Source: Caulobacteraceae bacterium (GTDB lineage Bacteria; Pseudomonadota; Alphaproteobacteria; Caulobacterales; Caulobacteraceae). From it: a stretch of 38,757 nucleotides of DNA. The position numbers and the translations under genes were made by a program. The stretch is taken from positions 1-38,757 of the forward strand of contig CANGRP010000002.1 in NCBI GenBank assembly GCA_947456005.1, written 5' to 3'. Below the pieces are notes generated by a model. The model made no database searches. It saw only the letters and a program-made list of their open reading frames with translations, and was not told where the DNA came from. Shown one piece after another: positions 1 to 9,276 of the stretch. Each line of letters opens with the position of its first letter. The first letter of the stretch is position 1.

Positions 1-168
1 GCTCCCCATCAGGGGGAGCTCCCGGCGAAGCCGGGTGAGGGGGTCAATCCTCGTCTCAGCTGACCCCCTCCGTCGCGCATTCGCGCGCCACCTCCCCCTT
101 GGGGGAGGAATGACTCAGCCATTGCTCCCCATCAGGGGGAGCTGTCAGCGAAGCTGGGTGAGGGGGTC
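1..168. repeat. Dispersed palindromic intergenic element cluster (GCTCCCC..GGGGGAGCT-GCGAAGC-TGAGGGGGTC units)
   Basis: Two 45-bp near-identical units at 1-45 and 124-168 (gctccccatcagggggagct...gcgaagc.gggtgagggggtc), with an inverted related segment between them (tgaccccctccgtcgcgcattcgcgcgccacctccccct, about 61-100). A third copy is at 20474-20517. Confidence 0.85.
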
Positions 169-261
169 AGCGGCGCCTCAGCCGCCCCTCCCCCCAACTT
201 CCCATTTGCCACCCCGCCCCGCGGCGCGCAATCTTCCGCCAACGACCGGAGGAGACCCGCC

Positions 262-1518
262 ATGGCCGAAGGCGACAGCGCCCTGATGCAGTCCGCCCGG
301 GAGCGGGCCGCCGCCACCCCGCTTGACCAGTTCCACGTCGCGGATGTCAGCCACTTCACCACCGACACCTGGGCGCCCTGGTTCGAGCGGCTGCGGCGGG
401 AGGATCCGGTCCACTCCTGCGCCGACAGCGAGTACGGGCCCTACTGGTCGGTGACCCGCTTCAACGACATCGTCGCGGTGGACTCCAACCACGAGGCCTT
501 CTCCTCGTCCTCGGAGCGGGGCGGCATCGCGATCCAGGACGGCTACCTGCAGGAGCTCTCCAGCTTCATCGCCCTGGACCCGCCGGACCACGACGCCCAG
601 CGGCGGGTGGTCATGCCCATGTTCTCGACCCAGGGCATGGCCGAGCTGGAGCCCCTGATCCGCAGCCGGGCGGCGGCCATCCTGGATGAGCTGCCGGTGG
701 GCGAGACCTTCGACTTTGTCGACAAGGTCTCGGTGGAGCTGACCAGCCAGATGCTGGCGACCCTGTTCGACTTTCCCTTCGAGGCCCGCCGCCTGTTGCC
801 CGAGGCTTCGGACATCATCCTCGCCCCGACGGGGGAAGGCGCGGTCTTCAAGAGCAATGAGGACCGCCAGGCGGCCCTGAGGCCCTATATCGAGACCTTC
901 GATGGCCTTTGGGAGGCCCGCAAGACCGCGCCGGGGAATGACCTGTTGTCCCTGCTGGCGGGCGATCCCATCACGCGCAAGGACGGCCAGATGTTCGCCT
1001 ACCTGGGCAATGTGATCCTCTTGACCGTGGCCGGCAGCGACACGACCCGGCACTCGATCACTGGCGCCCTGCTGGCCTTCCAGGACAATCCCGACGCCTA
1101 TGACCGGCTGCGCGCCGACCCCTCCCTGCTGGACTCCGCCGTGCCGGAGATCATCCGCTGGCAGAGCCCCGTGGCCCACATGCGCCGCACCGCCACGCGG
1201 GACGTGGAGCTGGGCGGCAAGACCATCCGCAAGGGGGACAAGGTCATCATGTGGTACGTCTCGGGCAACCGGGACGGCGAGGTCATCCCGCAGGCGGACC
1301 GCTTCCTCATCGACCGGGTGCGGCCGCGCCAGCACGTGGCCTTCGGCTTCGGCATCCACCGCTGCGTCGGCAACCGGCTGGCCGAGATGCAGCTGAAGGT
1401 GGTGTGGGAGGAGATCCTCAAACGCTTCCGGCGCATCGAGGTCGTGGCCCCGCCGCGCCGGCTGAACTCCAACTTCGTGAAGGGCTACGAGACCCTGCCG
1501 GTGCGCATCTCAGACTGA
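262..1518 (+). CDS. Cytochrome P450
   Basis: 418 aa. I-helix AGSDTTR, ExxR region (EIIRWQSP), heme-binding loop FGFGIHRCVGNRLAEMQ. GGAGGAGA-type RBS upstream. Confidence 0.95.
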   Translation: MAEGDSALMQSARERAAATPLDQFHVADVSHFTTDTWAPWFERLRREDPVHSCADSEYGPYWSVTRFNDIVAVDSNHEAFSSSSERGGIAIQDGYLQELSSFIALDPPDHDAQRRVVMPMFSTQGMAELEPLIRSRAAAILDELPVGETFDFVDKVSVELTSQMLATLFDFPFEARRLLPEASDIILAPTGEGAVFKSNEDRQAALRPYIETFDGLWEARKTAPGNDLLSLLAGDPITRKDGQMFAYLGNVILLTVAGSDTTRHSITGALLAFQDNPDAYDRLRADPSLLDSAVPEIIRWQSPVAHMRRTATRDVELGGKTIRKGDKVIMWYVSGNRDGEVIPQADRFLIDRVRPRQHVAFGFGIHRCVGNRLAEMQLKVVWEEILKRFRRIEVVAPPRRLNSNFVKGYETLPVRISD

Positions 1519-1685
1519 GCGGCCGGGATCACGGCGCCAGATCCCCGCAAGCGACGTCACGAAATCGTTTTTCACACAAATCGCATGATCCCGTCTCGGG
1601 ATTGACTTGCCTTCCGCTGTCAGCCAGCGTGGCCGGATGCACAGGCAATAGCCCTGGCAGATTCATAATGGGGAGCGAAATCCAG

Positions 1686-4418
1686 ATGCAGTCCAAGGCC
1701 ATACTGTTGGCTACGAGCATTCTCGCCGCGAGCGCGGTGGGTCTCTCGGCCCAAGCCCAGACCGCCATGAACACCATCGACGAGTTGGTGGTGACCGCCG
1801 AAAAGCGCGAGCAAAGCCTGCAGGATGTTCCTGTCGCGATCTCGGCCTTCACCAGTCGCCAGCGCGACCTGGTCGGCATCTCGACTGTGCAGGACCTGAC
1901 CAACTTTACGCCAGGCTTCGTCTATCAGTCGTCCAACGACCGCGCATCCATGCGCGGCATCGGCCGACTCACCAACGTGCACGCCGTGGACGGCGCGGTG
2001 TCGATCTATAACGATGGACTGTTCACCACCTCGACCATCCTGGCCGGCAGCCCGCCGCTGGATGTGGAGCGGGTGGAAATCCTCCGGGGTCCGCAGGGCA
2101 CGCTTTACGGTCGTAACGCCATCGGCGGCACGGTCAATACGATCTCGGTGCGGCCGACCAAGGAGCCCTATGCCGAAGTCCGCGGGATCATCGAGAGTTT
2201 CAACTTCACGAATCTGCAGGTGGCCATCTCCGGTCCCATAGCCGAGGGTCTGAGAATGCGGTTCTCGGGCTACAAGCTCGACCAGAGGGACGGCTACTTC
2301 AAGAATGTCACTCCCGGCCTGCCCGATGAGGGCGCCCTGCGTGACGAGTATCAGTTTCAGGTCCAGTTCGAGGCTGATCTGGGCGAGAACGCCGAGTTTT
2401 GGGCAGCCTACAGGAAGCTGGCCTGGCACAACCGCGGCGGCCCCGGCGCGCGTTCAGGCTATCGCGGGGACGAGTTCTCTAACGGGCGCCTGGATCCGAA
2501 CTATTCCATCGTTTACTCGTCAGCTCATGGACTCACCAGGGAGACTGGCCTGAACGGAATCGTTCCAGGCAGCCTGAAGCAGTTCAACGGCGCAACCTCC
2601 ACCTCCAACCCGGCGCTGGTGGACAACCGGACGTTCAGCACAAACATCCCGCAGCGGGTTCGCCTGAGCGGCGTGAATCTCTTCACCACCAACTTTGTCT
2701 ATCACATGCCAACCTTCGACGTGAAATATGTCGGAGGATACCAAGAGTATAAGTATAATCTATACGGCGACTCAGATTTTACGGCCGTCGAATCCTATCA
2801 GATTCCTCTGGCGCCAGGTTCGATCTGCGGTACTGTTGGTGGATTGTTCTCGGCTGGCCTGTCACCAGTCAATTGCACACCGCTGAAAGTTAACGCCAAC
2901 AACGGGTATCATTATTTCGAATATCAGAAGTGGTACAGTCACGAAGTTAACATTTCTTCGACAGATGATGGTCCGTTGCAATGGATTGTTGGGGGATTTT
3001 ACTACAATCAACAATATTTCGGAACTGGAAGTACGGCGGACTTCTATCTGGTCGGCCCGTCGACCCTGCAGACCCCCATCCTGGGCGCCGCTGCCAACCC
3101 CCAGGGCTTCTGGTCGACAGGGCAGTACGCCCTGACCACAGAAAGCAAGGCGGTGTTCGGTCAGATCGACTACCAGATGACGGATTCGCTGAAGTTCACC
3201 GCCGGCCTGCGCTATACGGACGACAGGAAGTTCGGTACGGAGTACCGGCGCATCGTCTGTAACTCGGACGCTTGTTACCCGAGCCTCTACCCCGCTCTGG
3301 GCCTCGGCGCCTTCGGGCCCGGTACGGCCGCAAACTGGGGCAGCCTGCTCGGCGACCTGAACTCCCTGGCGCGTTTGGCTCCGGTGTTTGGGATCCCGGG
3401 GCTCGCCGGCCTCAACGGCCTGGGCAACGGGGCCATGGACCTCACCGATGCCCTCGCGCCGAAGAGCAATGCGGGTCTGATTCCGGGGGTCAGCTCGCCG
3501 GCCATCACCACCAACGGGGTGGTGCGTCAGTACACGATCGACCCGGCCACGGGCGTCGCCAGCCGGAACCTAGACGGCTCGTCCGACGCCATCACCGGCA
3601 CCCTCGGCGTCCAGTGGGAACCGGACAGCGACACCATGGCCTACGCCCGCTACAGCCGCGGCTACAAGGCCTTCGGTTTCTCGGCCGGCGGGTTCCTCGA
3701 ACGCCCCAAGGCGGATGAAGAGACCGTCAACTCCTACGAGATCGGCTTCAAGAAGGACTTCGAGAGGTTCCAGGTCAACCTGGCCGCCTTCTTCCTCGAC
3801 TATCGCGACCTGCAGGCGCCCGTGTCCGTGCGGGTGGGCGCGACCAACGTCACCCAGTTCGTGAACATCGCGAGGTCGGAGTCCTACGGGGTGGAGTTCA
3901 GCGGTATCTGGCGGCCGGTGGACGCCCTCCGCCTGACTCTGGACTATGGCTGGAACCCGACCGAGATCACCGAGAGCGCCAAGCTGGTGGACGTGAACGA
4001 CAATGTGAACACCGGCTCCGTCAGCATCGTCGGACGCAGCCTGCCCCAGGCGCCGGAGCACAAGGTGGCGGTGAACGGCACTTATACGTTCGCTCTGGAT
4101 AGCGGGAACCTCGTCGCCGGCGCCACCTACGCCCGTCGGTCGAAGTCCTACGCGACGATTTTCGCCAGGGAGTATGACTCAGCACCCGCCTGGGATCAGG
4201 TGGATCTGAGGGCGCTGTGGATGCCCACGGGCGGCAAGTACACCATCATCGCCTACGTCAAGAACGTCTTTGATGAAGACGGCTACGCCGCCGCGGTCGC
4301 AGCGGCGCAGCGGAACAACAACGCCGCGGTGGCGTCAGACCGGTTTGCCAACGGGGCCCGGAACTACGAGCTGACGCCTCCGCGCATCGTCGGCGTGGAA
4401 GTGCAGTATCGCTTCTGA
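1686..4418 (+). CDS. TonB-dependent receptor
   Basis: Signal peptide MQSKAILLATSILAASAVGLSAQAQT, TonB-box-like IDELVVTAEKREQSLQDVPVAISAF, plug motif VERVEILRGPQGTLYGRNAIGGTVN, C-terminal ...VEVQYRF. The listed ORF starts at 1251 only because the frame stays open; the start is 1686 (or 1668). Confidence 0.94.
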   Translation: MQSKAILLATSILAASAVGLSAQAQTAMNTIDELVVTAEKREQSLQDVPVAISAFTSRQRDLVGISTVQDLTNFTPGFVYQSSNDRASMRGIGRLTNVHAVDGAVSIYNDGLFTTSTILAGSPPLDVERVEILRGPQGTLYGRNAIGGTVNTISVRPTKEPYAEVRGIIESFNFTNLQVAISGPIAEGLRMRFSGYKLDQRDGYFKNVTPGLPDEGALRDEYQFQVQFEADLGENAEFWAAYRKLAWHNRGGPGARSGYRGDEFSNGRLDPNYSIVYSSAHGLTRETGLNGIVPGSLKQFNGATSTSNPALVDNRTFSTNIPQRVRLSGVNLFTTNFVYHMPTFDVKYVGGYQEYKYNLYGDSDFTAVESYQIPLAPGSICGTVGGLFSAGLSPVNCTPLKVNANNGYHYFEYQKWYSHEVNISSTDDGPLQWIVGGFYYNQQYFGTGSTADFYLVGPSTLQTPILGAAANPQGFWSTGQYALTTESKAVFGQIDYQMTDSLKFTAGLRYTDDRKFGTEYRRIVCNSDACYPSLYPALGLGAFGPGTAANWGSLLGDLNSLARLAPVFGIPGLAGLNGLGNGAMDLTDALAPKSNAGLIPGVSSPAITTNGVVRQYTIDPATGVASRNLDGSSDAITGTLGVQWEPDSDTMAYARYSRGYKAFGFSAGGFLERPKADEETVNSYEIGFKKDFERFQVNLAAFFLDYRDLQAPVSVRVGATNVTQFVNIARSESYGVEFSGIWRPVDALRLTLDYGWNPTEITESAKLVDVNDNVNTGSVSIVGRSLPQAPEHKVAVNGTYTFALDSGNLVAGATYARRSKSYATIFAREYDSAPAWDQVDLRALWMPTGGKYTIIAYVKNVFDEDGYAAAVAAAQRNNNAAVASDRFANGARNYELTPPRIVGVEVQYRF

Positions 4419-4450
4419 TCCGATCCGCCCACCACCGGCGGTCAGGTGAA

Positions 4451-4480
4451 GGGTCCCCGGCGCGCCGGGGACCCTTTTTC
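4451..4480 (+). terminator. Rho-independent terminator after the TonB-dependent receptor gene
   Basis: Perfect stem GGGTCCCCGGCG/CGCCGGGGACCC followed by TTTTTC. Confidence 0.85.
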
Positions 4481-4670
4481 TTTGCCGCCGGCGCCCGGCC
4501 CAGCAGCCCCGGAGAGGCGCGCAGCCGCGGGCGTGGCTCATAGGGACAGGCCATTTGCGGGCACGCGGGAAGTCGGTCTGGCCAAGGCGCTCAGGCCGCC
4601 GCCTTGCTGGCCCTCAGGACCGATGCTATCCGGCCACGACGTGGCCTCCCAGGTGAGCAAAGGGCGCAAA

Positions 4671-5516
4671 ATGATCCGACGCGGTCGCCCCTATCTTGAA
4701 TTTCGCACCGAGCCTGCGAGCGCGGAAACCGCCCAGCTCGAGCGCGAAGGCTACACGATCATCCGGGGCCTGCTGGGTGCGGACGAGCTCTCCGAGCTCA
4801 GACGCGAGATCAGCGAGATCTTCGAGCGCGATCCCCCGGACTATGGTCGCCGGAGGGCGGAAGATGACGCCGCCATGTTCCGGTACGCCATGCTGAACCG
4901 CAGCGCCGCTGCGCAGCGCGCCTGCGCCCATCCGCGCCTGCTGGCGGTGATTGAGCCCCTGCTGGGCGAGGATTGCCACGTGATCGCCAACACCGCCTGG
5001 CGCAATCCCGCCGGCGATCCCGGTGCGCATGGCGGTCAGAACTGGCACGTTGACGCTGGTCCGCACATCCCCCTGCCAGAGGGCGTGCGCTGGCCGGAAA
5101 ACATCCCGCATCCCGTGTTCGCCATCGGCGTCCACATCTACCTCCAGGACTGCGCCCTCGAGGATGGCCCCACCGGCGTCCTGCCGCGCAGCCACCTCTC
5201 GGGCCGGCCGCCGCCGCCGGGCCGGCATCTGGATGATGACCTCGACTATGAAGGCGCCCGCGTCACGCCGCTCATCACCCAGGCCGGAGATGCGGGGCTG
5301 TTTGTCTCTGATGTCTGGCACCGTCGCATGCCGACCCTGGACGGCGATCATGGTCGCTTCTTCCTGCAGATCCACTACGGGCGGCGGGACATCGCCCAGC
5401 GACTGCTGCCGACCTCGGAGAGCAACCCGCTCTCCGACGAGGCCATCGCCCGGGCGACCACGGATCGGGAACGCCGGCTGATCGGCCTGCACCCGAAACT
5501 ATTCTACGACGGCTGA
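4671..5516 (+). CDS. Phytanoyl-CoA dioxygenase (PhyH) family Fe(II)/2-oxoglutarate oxygenase
   Basis: EREGYTIIRGLLGADELSELRREI, NWHVDAG (HxD), and SHLSGRP...GDAGLFVSDVWHRRMP...GRFFLQIHYGRR. Start at 4671 or 4623. Confidence 0.85.
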   Translation: MIRRGRPYLEFRTEPASAETAQLEREGYTIIRGLLGADELSELRREISEIFERDPPDYGRRRAEDDAAMFRYAMLNRSAAAQRACAHPRLLAVIEPLLGEDCHVIANTAWRNPAGDPGAHGGQNWHVDAGPHIPLPEGVRWPENIPHPVFAIGVHIYLQDCALEDGPTGVLPRSHLSGRPPPPGRHLDDDLDYEGARVTPLITQAGDAGLFVSDVWHRRMPTLDGDHGRFFLQIHYGRRDIAQRLLPTSESNPLSDEAIARATTDRERRLIGLHPKLFYDG

Positions 5517-5521
5517 CCGCC

Positions 5522-6256
5522 TCACACCGTGCGCCGCACCCCGCGCCAGAGGAACAGCAGGCCGAGGGCCATGAACCAGAGCTGGATTCCGGTCGTCGAG
5601 AGCACGATCGAGACCGGCGGCGCGATCCCGAAGAGTTCGAGACCGGGAAGGGCGACAAGAACGCCTGCCGCAAGGCCCGCAAGACCCGCCCATGCCGGAA
5701 GCTGGCGGTCGCGCAGGATCAGCAGGCTGACCGCGATAGCCCAGATCGCCGCAAAGCCCGCAACTCCCAGCGCCTCGCCGATGGCGCCGCCCCAGGAATT
5801 GATGGCGCCCTGCGTCGCCTCGATCGCCGTGCGCGCATCCGCCGACAGACCCGGGACGGAATAGGCTTCCGCAAGGGCTGTACTTCCGGTGAGCCAGCGA
5901 ATGATGCCGATCGCCCGGGCGAGCGTCGAAACCGCCGCGGCCCCCAGGGCGATCAGTCCGAGTGTTCCGAGTGGACCCGGCCGGGACGCCAGTCGAATGG
6001 TCAGGGCGCCGGTCACAAGGAAGAGCAGCGAGTAGCCGAGATAGAGCCCGTAGCCCAGCCGCACGGCGTCGATCTGTTCCAGGAGCAGGGGCAGCATCTG
6101 GGCGGGCGGGTAATCGAGGCTATCCGGCCACTGGATCGCCCCGCCGAGCACGACCATGGGTGCGAAGATGCTGAATCCCTGGAGGAGCAGGACGATCCCG
6201 GCGACGAGCCAGAGGGTGCGCGAGGGCGGCGTGGTGAGCGTATCGGACGATGTCAT
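5522..6256 (-). CDS. Multi-pass membrane protein of unknown function
   Basis: 244 aa with about six hydrophobic segments (LVAGIVLLLQGFSIFAPMVVLGG, YGLYLGYSLLFLVTGALTIRLA, IWAIAVSLLILR). No convincing family assignment by eye; DUF4386-like architecture is possible. Confidence 0.75.
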   Translation of the reverse strand: MTSSDTLTTPPSRTLWLVAGIVLLLQGFSIFAPMVVLGGAIQWPDSLDYPPAQMLPLLLEQIDAVRLGYGLYLGYSLLFLVTGALTIRLASRPGPLGTLGLIALGAAAVSTLARAIGIIRWLTGSTALAEAYSVPGLSADARTAIEATQGAINSWGGAIGEALGVAGFAAIWAIAVSLLILRDRQLPAWAGLAGLAAGVLVALPGLELFGIAPPVSIVLSTTGIQLWFMALGLLFLWRGVRRTV

Positions 6257-6302
6257 GGGGCATTGCCTTCTGTGAGGGACTGTCAGGGAGCGGGCGGAGT
6301 GG

Positions 6303-7283
6303 TCAGTGCGCCGAGGCGAGGTCGCCGAAGCCGAGGTCGCGGAGGGCCTGGGCCAGGGCCTGGCGCGGCGGGGTGGTGGGCAGCCCTGCCACCCGGGTCG
6401 CCAGGCGGGCGCCGTCCAGGGCGTGGGGGACCCGCCAGAGGTAGCTCATCTCGGCCACCGCCTTGAGGGTCGGGACAAAGAGGCCCATCAACCGGATCAG
6501 GGCCCAGGGCATGCCGCCCCGCCGAAAGCGGCCTGCGGGGGCTGCGCCGATGTCGGTGGCGGCGGCCTCAAGGAGGTCCAGGAACTGGCCCCCGGTCAGG
6601 GTGTGGCCGGCGAAGTGCAGGGTCTCGAAGGCCGGCGCCCCATCCCGGGCCGACCGCTCGGCCACCGCCACGAAGGCCTGGGCGAGGTCGGGCAGGTAGG
6701 CCCAGGCGTGCGGCAGGTTCAGGGGACCGGGATAGACCAGCCGCCCCTTGGCCAGGTCCTTGGCGATCGACAGGTCAAGCCAGGAGCCTTCGCCGCAGCC
6801 GTAAAAGTCCCCGGCGCGCAGGACGACGGCGCGGAGGCGACCTGCCTTGGCGCGGGCGCGCATCTCGGCTTCGAGGGCGGCGCGCAGGCGGCCCTTGGCG
6901 TTGGTGGGGCGCTCGGGAGTATCCTCCGCCAGCAGGGCGGGCATGGCCTCGCCGTAGGCATAGACATTGCCCGGCAGCATGAAGAGGGCGCCGAGGCGCT
7001 CAGCCACATCCATGCCCTGGCGACCCAGGGGCATCAACTGGGTCTCCCAGTCCGTGTAGGGCGGGTTCACCGCGTGAACGACGACCTCGGCGCCCGCGGC
7101 GGCGGCGGCCAGGGCCTCCGTCTCGCCCAGGGCGAGGGTCAGGGCCTCGGCGCCCGGCGGAAGCGCGGCCTGAGGGCGACGGGCCTGGGCCAGGACCCGC
7201 CATCCAGCGTCGGCGAAGGCCTTCACGGCGGCAGCGCCGAAGCGGCCGTTGGCGCCCAGGATGAGGACGGTGCGGCGGGTCAT
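6303..7283 (-). CDS. NAD-dependent epimerase/dehydratase family (SDR-type) protein
   Basis: 326 aa, N-terminal Rossmann motif VLILGANGRFGAAAVKAF, extended-SDR-like layout. Confidence 0.85.
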   Translation of the reverse strand: MTRRTVLILGANGRFGAAAVKAFADAGWRVLAQARRPQAALPPGAEALTLALGETEALAAAAAGAEVVVHAVNPPYTDWETQLMPLGRQGMDVAERLGALFMLPGNVYAYGEAMPALLAEDTPERPTNAKGRLRAALEAEMRARAKAGRLRAVVLRAGDFYGCGEGSWLDLSIAKDLAKGRLVYPGPLNLPHAWAYLPDLAQAFVAVAERSARDGAPAFETLHFAGHTLTGGQFLDLLEAAATDIGAAPAGRFRRGGMPWALIRLMGLFVPTLKAVAEMSYLWRVPHALDGARLATRVAGLPTTPPRQALAQALRDLGFGDLASAH

Positions 7284-7378
7284 GGGAAACTCCTGTTGCG
7301 GGCCGATGGGGACCAGACTGCGCCCGTCCTGGCTATCCGTCTATTGGTGATGTGAGTAAGTGAGGTATATGAATCTGT

Positions 7379-8317
7379 ATGGCATCGACCCTGAACGATC
7401 CCCGCCTCGATGGCTTTGACTGGACTCTGGTCCGGAGCTTCCTGGCCGTTCTGGACGCCGGCAGCATGAGCGCTGCGGCCAAGCGGCTGGGGGCGCACCA
7501 GCCCACCTTGTCCCGTCAGGTGGCCATGCTGGAGGCCCAGCTGGGCGCCCCCCTGTTCGAGCGCACCGGGCGCGGGACGGCGCCCACCGCCATGGCTCTG
7601 GCGATCGCCGACGACGCCCGGGCCATGCAGGAGGGGGCCGAGCGTCTGCGCCATCGCCTGACCCGGGCGCGCGCCGAGACGAGCGGAGATGTCCGCATCA
7701 CCACCAGCCAGGTGGCGGCCAGCTACCTCCTGCCACCCGTCCTGGCGGCCCTGCAGGCGGCGGAGCCCGGCATCCGGGTCGAACTGGTGTCGTCCAACCA
7801 GATCACCAACCTCCTGCGGCGGGAGGCCGACATCGCCGTACGCATGGCGCGCCCGGCCCAGGCGTCCCTGGTGGCGCGAAAGCTGGCGGACCTTCCCATC
7901 GTCGCCTGCGCGCACGTCGACTATCTCGCCCGGGCGGGGACGCCGCATACGCCGGCCGACCTGATTCACCACCGCCTCGTCGGCTACGATCGGGATGATG
8001 CTCTGGTGAGGGGATTCGCGTCGGCGGGTCTGCCGATCGGCCGGGAGCAGTTCTTCGTGCGTACCGACGACCAGGTCGCCTATGGCCGGCTGGTGGCGGC
8101 CGGCGCCGGCGTCGGCTTCGTCGTCGCCTACAACCTGCCCTGGCTGCCCGGGGTGGTCCCGGTCCTGCCGGGGATGCGGATCCCGCCCCTGCCCTGCTGG
8201 CTGGCCGTGCACCGCGAGATCCGCGGCAATCCCCTGGTCCGCCGCACCTTCGACATCCTCGCCGAGCAGATTCCGCGGGTGCTGGCGGGGTCTCCGGAAG
8301 TCAGTCTTCAGGATTGA
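7379..8317 (+). CDS. LysR family transcriptional regulator
   Basis: DWTLVRSFLAVLDAGSMSAAAKRLGAHQPTLSRQVAMLEAQLGAPLFERTGRG wHTH followed by an effector domain. Divergent from the SDR gene. Confidence 0.94.
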   Translation: MASTLNDPRLDGFDWTLVRSFLAVLDAGSMSAAAKRLGAHQPTLSRQVAMLEAQLGAPLFERTGRGTAPTAMALAIADDARAMQEGAERLRHRLTRARAETSGDVRITTSQVAASYLLPPVLAALQAAEPGIRVELVSSNQITNLLRREADIAVRMARPAQASLVARKLADLPIVACAHVDYLARAGTPHTPADLIHHRLVGYDRDDALVRGFASAGLPIGREQFFVRTDDQVAYGRLVAAGAGVGFVVAYNLPWLPGVVPVLPGMRIPPLPCWLAVHREIRGNPLVRRTFDILAEQIPRVLAGSPEVSLQD

Positions 8318-8323
8318 ACCGGA

Positions 8324-9040
8324 TCAGTACTCGATCTTCACGGGGGCGTCGAAGGACAGCACGTCGGCGTCGGCGCCGTAGGTCGCCCGCACTCGGGCCC
8401 GCCAGGCGGGGCTGAACCAGGCGTCGGCCTTGGCCTTGTCGGCGAAGACGTAGACGCCGCCAAACCGGCCGTCCTCAGCGATGGAGCACCACTTGTGGAC
8501 GAGGCCCGGCGTCGCGGCGTAGGTCGGCGCCGCCTGCTCGAACCCGGCGAGGATGGCGCTCCGTGGCGTTCCGGCCGGGGGCGTGATGCGGACGATGCGG
8601 ATCACCTCGCCGCCCTTGCGCAGATCCGCGGTCCCTGCGGCGGGCCCGTTGATCGCCAGAGGGATCTCGAACCGGGTGACGGAGCGCTCACCCGCCGCCC
8701 CTGCGCTGATCTCCGCCAGAAGGGGACTGGCCAGATAGGCGTCGGCGGCGGCCTTGTCGGTCCAGAGGTAGACACCGCCATACGTCCTCCTGTCCGAGAT
8801 CACGAAGTACTTCGCCCGGAGGCCCGGCGCTTCGGCGTACCTTGGGATCAAGGCCTTGAATCGACCGATGACGATGGGCCGCGGGGCAAAGCCGGGCAGG
8901 TCACGCTCAAGGACCAGGGCGTACAGGTTCCGGCCTGTGCCGAGCTGAGGCGGCGCCGGTTCGGTGCAGGCTGCCGTAGCGCCGAGAATAGTGAAAGCGG
9001 CGAGGGGAAGCAGAACCTTCTCAAGTGTCTTGGTCAGCAT
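8324..9040 (-). CDS. Putative lipoprotein with two tandem ferredoxin-like/antibiotic monooxygenase-type (YdhR-like) domains
   Basis: Start MLTKTLEKVLLPLAAFTILGATAACTE with a lipobox-like region. Two homologous halves: RRTYGGVYLWTDKAAADAYLASP and DGRFGGVYVFADKAKADAWFSPA. Confidence 0.7.
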   Translation of the reverse strand: MLTKTLEKVLLPLAAFTILGATAACTEPAPPQLGTGRNLYALVLERDLPGFAPRPIVIGRFKALIPRYAEAPGLRAKYFVISDRRTYGGVYLWTDKAAADAYLASPLLAEISAGAAGERSVTRFEIPLAINGPAAGTADLRKGGEVIRIVRITPPAGTPRSAILAGFEQAAPTYAATPGLVHKWCSIAEDGRFGGVYVFADKAKADAWFSPAWRARVRATYGADADVLSFDAPVKIEY

Positions 9041-9276
9041 GGTCAAGTCTCCAGAGAGTTGGGAAACGGGGTTGTCCGAGGAGAAGACGCTCTCACCTTC
9101 CGCCCGCGCCGACACCGGAGAAGGGTCACTTACGGATGAACTGGATTCATCCGTTCATGCCTCGGCGGGATCGGGACAGGTGAGTCTGGTTCAACCAAGA
9201 GTAACGAAACTCAAGACTGTGGTCTCGCTGGCGCCGGTTACGCTTGGCTCGCTCCGCTCACCCCAGGGACTTCAAG

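Noticed and set aside
1-168. CRISPR-like repetition at the left edge
   Set aside because: Repeats are internally palindromic, few, irregularly oriented and recur singly at 20.4 kb; no spacers or cas genes.
178-1359. 393-aa minus-strand ORF opposite the P450
   Set aside because: Shadow ORF; the plus-strand P450 has all family motifs.
1251-1685. N-terminal extension of the TonB receptor ORF into the P450 gene
   Set aside because: Just an open out-of-phase frame; the true start with a signal peptide is at 1686 (or 1668).
6306-7355. 349-aa plus-strand ORF opposite the SDR gene
   Set aside because: Gly/Gln/His-rich antisense artefact; the minus-strand Rossmann protein is clearly real.
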